The position numbers and the translations under genes are program-made. Positions 35,395-40,325 of a stretch of DNA of 40,325 nt are shown piece after piece. The notes under the pieces are model-generated. The model had not been told where the DNA came from. It saw only the letters and a program-made list of their open reading frames with translations, and made no database searches. The stretch lies in assembly GCA_027487435.1 (NCBI GenBank), contig JAIYDP010000115.1, forward strand, positions 1 to 40,325, read 5' to 3'. Source of the stretch: Verrucomicrobiaceae bacterium. GTDB taxonomy: Bacteria > Verrucomicrobiota > Verrucomicrobiia > Verrucomicrobiales > Akkermansiaceae. Each line of letters starts with the position of its first letter. Within the stretch, counting starts at the first letter, position 1.

Positions 35395-37329
35395 TTACAT
35401 TTCCTTGGATTTCCTCATAATTTCGCACCAGTCTCTTGCATCATCCTTCGAATCAGTAGGAAATCATTTGCTCTTTACGCCGGTGGCTGCTTGCATTATA
35501 AAATCTTGCCGCCCAGATCTCTTCAGCACAATCAAGTTCTTCCTGCTCTTTTCGTCGCAGTCAATGAAGTGAACTTCACAAGAATTGAGGTCATAGACAC
35601 CCAATGGTTTTGTTACGCGTTCCTATGGTGTAAAGTAAAGGAGGAGCTGGCTCTCACGTCATCTTCAGTCTGGAAATAAAAGAGAAAATGCCCCTTCACG
35701 ACAAAGAAACGATTTTTCCAAGTTTTGAAAGTTGACCCTGGTTATTCAGATATTCGGCTTGAACTGCATACCTTGTTTGCGCAAGAATCCTTTCTTCACA
35801 GTGACGATCGTAGTCTTCAGGTTGCGGAATGCCTCCTCCGCGCTCACTGCCTTTTGGATGGCGCTTTCGCGCTCAGTGTGGCTTCGTGAGAGCTCTGCCT
35901 GCAGGGTAGATATCCGCCTTGACGTCTGCAGAATCAGTAGAGTCAATGTGCGAAAAACTTTCTCATAAATGTCTCGCAGCTGCGTTGCCTCCTCTTTGGC
36001 TTGCTCAGACTCGACAGCAGCTTTCCTCTTTTCTTCTTCAACACCCCGAACCAATGTCCTGAGCTCTTCGACCTCTTGGGTCATACAGGCGAGCTGATCA
36101 TTGAATCTGCCTTCCTCAACATTTGCCGCTGTTCTCAATTCAGAGAGTTGTTGCTGACTTTGTCAGTTTCCAACGCGGAACAAAACCGCAAAATTCTCGT
36201 TACATTGAGAGATGCGCTCAATCTCTTCTTGGAGTCGTTCGATATCCTTCTGCATCGACGCTCGTTGCAACTCTTGCTCCATTTTAAGTCTGCGAACCTC
36301 GTCTTGCTTTTGCTCGACGGATCGGCGAAGAGCTACATAAGCGTCTTCAAGCTTTGGGAGATGAAGTTTGCTCCTCATCAAGGATGCAGCAAACGCAAAG
36401 TTCAGGTGAGAATTTCCCTGTGCCATGAGACGAGTTCAAAGGGTTTCGCACGCTTGTAATGTCAGACGCTGAGACAAACTTGTGTGCCCCAAGGGTAGAC
36501 GCCAGCTCGATGCATGCATTGGCCACTTCATCGGGTGTGCCATCCATGCCTCCAATCTCCGTTCCGGTGAGAGTGCACAGCAGGCCCAGAAACGGCTTCC
36601 CACTTTGAATATCAGTGCCGAAGTTCTTTATCTTCAAATTCTGCATTCCATTTCGAGTGAGATGGTAATTAACCCATCGAATGCAAAGGTCCTCGTCGTG
36701 AAGTTTAGCGATATCTGCACAGTCAGGTATTGACGACAGATGCTTCGACCAGCGGGGGCCTCATCAGGATTCAGAAGCAGAACAAGCTCCGGATGACTGT
36801 CTCGAAAATTGAGAAAGAGGCCAAGCTGTTTAGTCAGATAAATAAAATATGGGGAACTTTGATAATTTGCCAGATGAGACCGAGAACCAAATGAGGTTTG
36901 CCTTCAACAAGATCTTTACCGTCGATGTTCACAACAGTTACTCCAGATGCTCGGCATGCAGCAAGGAACAGATTTTGATTCTCCAATTTTTCAAAAACGC
37001 TCATGACAGCCCTGCTCACAACCTTTGATTCGTTGATACTTCCGGGAAACGACTTGTTGATAAATTTGCTAAACGCATTAGCGAAAATCACTGAGAATGT
37101 ACCAAAGAATGATTCCATCTCCTATTGCTCTGAACAAAGCTCCCTCCTCGGGCAGTATGGGAATGCGACCTTCCAAATCCTTGTCGCCCTGTGGCATCAA
37201 AAAGCGACAAGAGCAGATGACCTGAAGGGAGGAGTTGATGTGATTGACAAACGCAACATATTCCTCAACCGGATACAAGCGCTTACTAGTCTGGCCGTGA
37301 GAAAAGAAACCGAGCAACTGGACCTCCAT
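35395..37329 (-). CDS. Fimbrin-like actin-binding protein: CH-CH, coiled coil, C-terminal PH domain
   Basis: About 530 residues in roughly ten exons. It begins MEVQLLGFFSHGQTSK at 37329. The first calponin-homology domain has PVEEYVAFVNHINSSL, RIPILPEEGALFRAIGDGII, KFINKSFPGSINESKV and the hallmark GKPHLVLGLIWQIIK. The second has LCIRWVNYHLTRNGMQNLK, FGTDIQSGKPFLGLL and, after splicing, SGNSHLNFAFAASLM. These match the first actin-binding module of plastin/fimbrin, but no EF-hands precede it and no second CH pair follows. Instead comes about 170 residues of coiled coil (EDAYVALRRSVEQKQDEVRR onward), then a PH domain. Removing three small introns restores that domain: KKGFLRKQG, STFKTWKNRFFVVKGHFLFYF, PLGVYDLNSCEVHF, FIMQAATGDDARDWCEIM. 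The stop is at 35395-35397. Inferred role: linking actin to phosphoinositide membranes. Confidence 0.85.
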
Positions 37330-37335
37330 GAAGAT

Positions 37336-37365
37336 TCAAGTCAAGTCAAGTCAAGTCAAGTCAAG
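37336..37365. repeat. Pentanucleotide microsatellite (TCAAG)6
   Basis: Six perfect copies of tcaag, followed by a partial tcaa. It sits 6 bp upstream of the ATG of the minus-strand CH-CH-PH gene, therefore in its 5' leader or core promoter, where it reads as repeated CTTGA. Length variation would change the leader without touching the coding frame. Confidence 0.9.
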
Positions 37366-37370
37366 TCAAA

Positions 37371-37735
37371 CTTATCCATTCGAAAAGTCAAGTACGAAGT
37401 CACCCTAGTACAATAAGTTATCCTCATAGAAAGCAAAATGTGTAGGCAAAGAACTTCTAACAAGTTGGTGGCGATTTACATAAGAAAGGATTCTGCTCCC
37501 AGAATGACCATTTCACAGCTCTGCTCCTCTTTTTGGTTGATAGTACTTTTGACCGTTCAAACGAGTCCTGGTAGCGTTGCTCTTAAGGCGTCAATGGCCT
37601 CATGAGGTGTCAAAGCTAGGACAGAACAATTCGCCTCCGTCGTCAGAGTCGCAGAGATTTGAAGCGGGTCTGTGAAAGGATGCGGAAATTCTGCTTTACA
37701 TCTGATAATCACACACTCACATAGATTTTGCATGT
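37371..37735. other. Intergenic stretch with one weak short-gene candidate
   Basis: No gene is firmly supported between the fimbrin-like start and the lectin-pseudokinase stop. On the minus strand an ATG at 37733 can splice (a 50-nt GTGAGT...TTTCACAG intron) to a frame reading PLQISATLTTEANCSVLALT and ending at 37557, which would be a 41-residue peptide. It begins only a few bases after the lectin gene stop, which argues against a separate gene. It may be 3' UTR with a retained intron, or an alternative last exon of the lectin gene. Nothing else recognisable is present. Confidence 0.25.
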
Positions 37736-39697
37736 TCAGGCCAAGCCGAACTCTTGATTTTGTTTGGACGCCAACCGCAGAGCAGAGCTGAACGCTCCCT
37801 CGGTTTGGATGTGCTCTGTCGATGAATTTCTGATTGTCAGCAGCATTTCCTTCACCAACGCGATGTCGTCCTTGTCCAGAGGAACAGAAGTCGCCTCCAC
37901 CGCAGGCAGCTTCACGTCCATAAAGAACGGATTCTGAAGGAGCTTCTTGATTGTCATCGGCTTTGCGGCAGGCCGAAATATCGAATCGAGAATCGAGGCG
38001 ATCACAGGGTCGCAAGAGGTCGAAAACACAACCGACGCGGCAGCTACGTCGCTTAAGATATCTGCAGTCGCCATTTCGAAAAGAGCGCATCCGAAGGCGA
38101 TTGTATCGGCGTCAACGCGGCTGACTATCGACTGGTTCTCGACAACGTCGGAAACACGAGGTGAGAGCCCGAGTATGCCATCTTCAAAATCCGCCACCTC
38201 CAGTCCAGTTTTTGTCAGAAAAACATTTCCAAGATGAAAGCTCGCGCAAGGGGGGTACCCAGCATTGCGGAGCCCCTGCAAAGCTTCCAGCATCATTCTG
38301 CCGTAGAGAGCAATCTTGTCAAGAGGGACGATTTCGGCTCGAACGTACTTCGAAGCGTACGGCAGGATAGGGTTTGCCTTGTACATCCAGTCGCGGAGGC
38401 TTCCGTTGCTGTAGAACGGTTTGACAACAAAGAGCGTACAGAGGTCGAATGAGAAATCCACGTCCACAATTTTCTGCACAAAAGGGACTTCGGCAATGCA
38501 TAAAATGTCCCGAATTCGCGATCTGCTCCTCTGCACAGAGAGGATTTGCTTCAAGCAAGGAGGAATTTCAATGCCGCACACAACGCAAGGCTTTCCATCC
38601 GAGATTTTGCTGACCTTGACGTAGGCCTTGTTCGTTCGCCAACCGATATCAGGAAGGGCAGCTTCAAATCTGAACTTGTCAACGCCGCGGAGATAAACAC
38701 GAGTCCTGACGAGAACATTTTCAGTTTGCGAAGACTCATCGCTGGGGCCCTGAGGGACACGAGCGTAGCCCTTGCCCATACGCATGACTCTGCGAGCGCG
38801 ATACACGAGAACGAAGACGCAAACTGAGACGGCCAAGCACGAGGACGTGACAACGACAATTAAGGACGTTGTCGAGAAGATTGGAGATTGCTCAGGACCT
38901 GGAAGAGTTGTGAAGTTGAGAGAGTGAATGTTTTGCTGTTGAAACAAGTCCCCCGTAGAGCCAGTGAACCCAATGAACGCGGAGCCTGATGGGTCCAGTG
39001 ATAACGTTTGCCCCACATCCAAGAGCACAGAGAAGGTAGGAGAAGTAAGAGAGTCGACAAAGATGTGTAGACGAGAGGACTGAGGGGACGCCTCTGCGTT
39101 GAAAACGATGGAGACGTTGTGGACCTGCCCGTCCGTAAAGCGAGGTAAGCAAGAAGGAGGCTTCTGTCCTTGTTGACAGATACGCGAAAAGAGACCTCCA
39201 ATGACTAGAGGCTTGGGGCTCCTCTCCATCGCGGAGTTCGGTTCCAGACCGGCGGTGTGCACGGACACATGGTTGTCGTTGGGATCGTTCAGCTCGGTGT
39301 CCATGAAGCAATCGAATTCTACTGCGATCGAATTACGAATCCCTCCATAACCGAGGCGTCGGCCATCCTGCCCGATCGTATCAACGTTGTTGTTTTGGAT
39401 TACAAATGCAAACCCATCAGCAGATAGCGGGCGAGTACGGTTGGTTATTGAAAATGAGAAAGATACGGAGAATCCCTTAGAAACAACTTGCTTCGAACTC
39501 AGGTACACTGCGTTAGCATCTTGAGGAGCAGCATCTGTGAGAACAATGTAAGAAGTGCCAACAACATAGGGCAACTTGTCGCTAACGGGGCTGCTCACTG
39601 CCGTAAGCTGTAGACCACGAAACGAAAGAGGCCTCGTGATTGCAAACGAAGGAGAAAGAGAATAAAGAATCAATAGGAGAGGGACAAATCTGAACAT
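37736..39697 (-). CDS. Receptor-like protein: signal peptide, L-type lectin domain, TM helix, PXK/Slob-like pseudokinase
   Basis: A single exon of 653 codons; I chose the ATG at 39697. Residues 1-19 (MFRFVPLLLILYSLSPSFA) are a signal peptide. Residues about 20-270 form an L-type (legume/VIP36-like) lectin domain: ADGFAFVIQ, GYGGIRNSIAVEFDCF and DPNDNHVSVH keep the metal-ligand pattern E-x-D ... D-x-N-D-x-H, and two CxC-spaced cysteines may form a disulfide. One transmembrane helix follows (SLIVVVTSSCLAVSVCVFVL) with a basic stop-transfer RARRVMR. The cytoplasmic part resembles the PXK/Slob kinase family: VPFVQKIVDVDFSFD, KPFYSNGSLRDWMYKANPIL, YGRMMLEALQGL, SFHLGNVFL, VADFEDGILGLS. No VAIK lysine is visible, the HRD aspartate is absent and DFG reads DFE, so catalysis is unlikely. 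The layout parallels plant lectin receptor kinases. Confidence 0.88.
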   Translation of the reverse strand: MFRFVPLLLILYSLSPSFAITRPLSFRGLQLTAVSSPVSDKLPYVVGTSYIVLTDAAPQDANAVYLSSKQVVSKGFSVSFSFSITNRTRPLSADGFAFVIQNNNVDTIGQDGRRLGYGGIRNSIAVEFDCFMDTELNDPNDNHVSVHTAGLEPNSAMERSPKPLVIGGLFSRICQQGQKPPSCLPRFTDGQVHNVSIVFNAEASPQSSRLHIFVDSLTSPTFSVLLDVGQTLSLDPSGSAFIGFTGSTGDLFQQQNIHSLNFTTLPGPEQSPIFSTTSLIVVVTSSCLAVSVCVFVLVYRARRVMRMGKGYARVPQGPSDESSQTENVLVRTRVYLRGVDKFRFEAALPDIGWRTNKAYVKVSKISDGKPCVVCGIEIPPCLKQILSVQRSRSRIRDILCIAEVPFVQKIVDVDFSFDLCTLFVVKPFYSNGSLRDWMYKANPILPYASKYVRAEIVPLDKIALYGRMMLEALQGLRNAGYPPCASFHLGNVFLTKTGLEVADFEDGILGLSPRVSDVVENQSIVSRVDADTIAFGCALFEMATADILSDVAAASVVFSTSCDPVIASILDSIFRPAAKPMTIKKLLQNPFFMDVKLPAVEATSVPLDKDDIALVKEMLLTIRNSSTEHIQTEGAFSSALRLASKQNQEFGLA

Positions 39698-39751
39698 GAT
39701 GAACCTCAACTTTACAACATTTTAGTCGTTAAAAAACGGGATTACGTTTTG

Positions 39752-40140
39752 TCATAGAAGTCCCGTTTTCCTCATGTATGCTACGAAATCCTGTTCTGAC
39801 ACGCGCCCATCTTGATCGCAGTCAGCCTCATCCAGCATTAGAGCAAGGTCCTCGTCGCTGTAGGCTTCTCCAAGCTCACTCATTGCCGCTTTCAGGCTTT
39901 GAAGAGTAATGTTTCCCCGATCCTTCTCACAAAAAATCTTAAATGCCTTTGCTGCATCTTCTGAGCTGTTGGTTTCCATTGCCCTTACGAGCACGATGTC
40001 AAGAAATTCTGGAAATGTTATGCCCTGGTCAATCGATTTGTTTATGTCGGAGAGCATTGCGTTGAGGTCATCTCTCCTTATCTCAAATCCGAGAGATTTG
40101 AGCGCACCAGGAACCGACGACCCTGCGATCTTCCCTTCGA
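39752..40140 (-). CDS. Centrin-like EF-hand protein (5' end missing)
   Basis: The C-terminal three EF-hand regions of a centrin/caltractin-type calcium-binding protein, which acts at basal bodies and centrioles. Recognisable stretches are KIAGSSVPGALKSLGFE, GITFPEFLDIV, AAKAFKIF, LKAAMSELGEAYSDEDLALM, DEADCDQDGRVSEQDF and the final YMRKTGLL, which mirrors the centrin ending MKKTSLY. Only the last loop (DCDQDGRVSEQD) is a canonical calcium site; loops 2 and 3 have lost several ligands (DINKSIDQGI, CEKDRGNITL). The first EF-hand helix is not seen. Similarity begins near 40140; an upstream exon probably lies in the poor-quality sequence at the window end or beyond. It could be a centrin-related rather than true centrin protein. 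Confidence 0.75.
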
Positions 40141-40237
40141 AAGTCAGACAGCGCCATTGTACTTGCAAGAGAAAACGGTCGTCTCCACAATTGTGCTTTA
40201 ACGAAAATATGGTCGTTACGTTAGGAGGGCACAAAAT

Positions 40238-40325
40238 GGGGGGGGGGGGGGGGGGGCCCACAACCCCAAAAACCCACGGGGAAACCCCCCCCTCCCCCCT
40301 GGGTCCAACTTCCCAAAAGCCCTTG
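40238..40325. other. G19 homopolymer and low-complexity end, probable assembly artefact
   Basis: Nineteen consecutive G at 40238-40256 are followed by sequence built almost entirely of runs of A, C and G (acccc, aaaaaccc, acccccccctcccccc). It has no coding character and is unlike the rest of the window. This looks like a degraded contig end rather than genome sequence, and it hides the 5' part of the centrin-like gene. Confidence 0.6.

Noticed and set aside
37336..37365. CRISPR-like or telomere-like array
   Set aside because: The unit is 5 bp with no spacers, and the motif is not a known telomere repeat; it is a simple microsatellite.
37557..38090. 177-codon minus-strand frame overlapping the lectin pseudokinase
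   Set aside because: Its first two thirds are an alternate-frame shadow of the pseudokinase; only the last part, described as an intergenic candidate, could be real.
39698..39709. Starting the lectin receptor at 39709
   Set aside because: That codon is TTG; the ATG at 39697 places a clean signal peptide at the N-terminus.

Overview
This window is nuclear DNA from a flagellated protist with a compact genome. The evidence is eukaryotic genes interrupted by very small GT-AG introns (most about 34 to 72 nt), gene-to-gene gaps of tens of bases, the three standard stop codons, and flagellar or centriolar genes: an outer-arm dynein heavy chain, a centrin-like protein and an Sfi1-like coiled-coil protein. 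I cannot name the lineage from sequence alone.

Layout. Bases 1-382 hold the tail end of a non-LTR retrotransposon reverse transcriptase. Plus-strand 591-4029 is a seven-exon membrane protein with two repeats of (membrane block + class III nucleotide cyclase homology domain), both with eroded catalytic sites. A non-coding gap follows, made mostly of a diverged tandem duplication (4037-4708). A long minus-strand series then runs leftward: an NACHT-like/WD40 protein with a broken P-loop (4915-10578), a small MGCGAS-type acylated protein (10687-11166), a complete outer-arm dynein heavy chain of the DNAH5/DNAH8 class (11236-25014), a DENND2-like Rab exchange factor (25066-27242), the splicing factor YJU2 (27299-28414) and a coiled-coil protein with Sfi1-like repeats (28495-31615).

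A 210-bp divergent intergenic region separates that protein from EMC3 on the plus strand (31826-32645). EMC3 converges, 12 bp apart, on a small cysteine-rich protein (32658-33057). Further right, all on the minus strand, are two unrecognised proteins (33101-34674 and 34700-35255), a CH-CH-coiled-coil-PH protein related to the N-terminal half of fimbrin (35395-37329), a receptor-like protein with an extracellular L-type lectin domain and a cytoplasmic PXK/Slob-like pseudokinase (37736-39697), and a partial centrin-like EF-hand gene (39752-40140). The window ends in a G19 run and low-complexity sequence that looks like poor assembly.

The genes are not an operon. Dynein, centrin and the Sfi1-like protein share a flagellum or basal-body theme; DENN, EMC3, the lectin receptor and the cyclase-like protein are membrane or trafficking components; YJU2 is a housekeeping spliceosome gene. 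The most novel-looking items are the lectin-TM-pseudokinase, the CH-CH-coiled-coil-PH protein, the catalytically eroded double cyclase and the P-loop-dead NACHT/WD40 protein. Exon boundaries were worked out by hand from GT-AG sites, reading phase and family alignment, so individual junctions may shift by a few bases.
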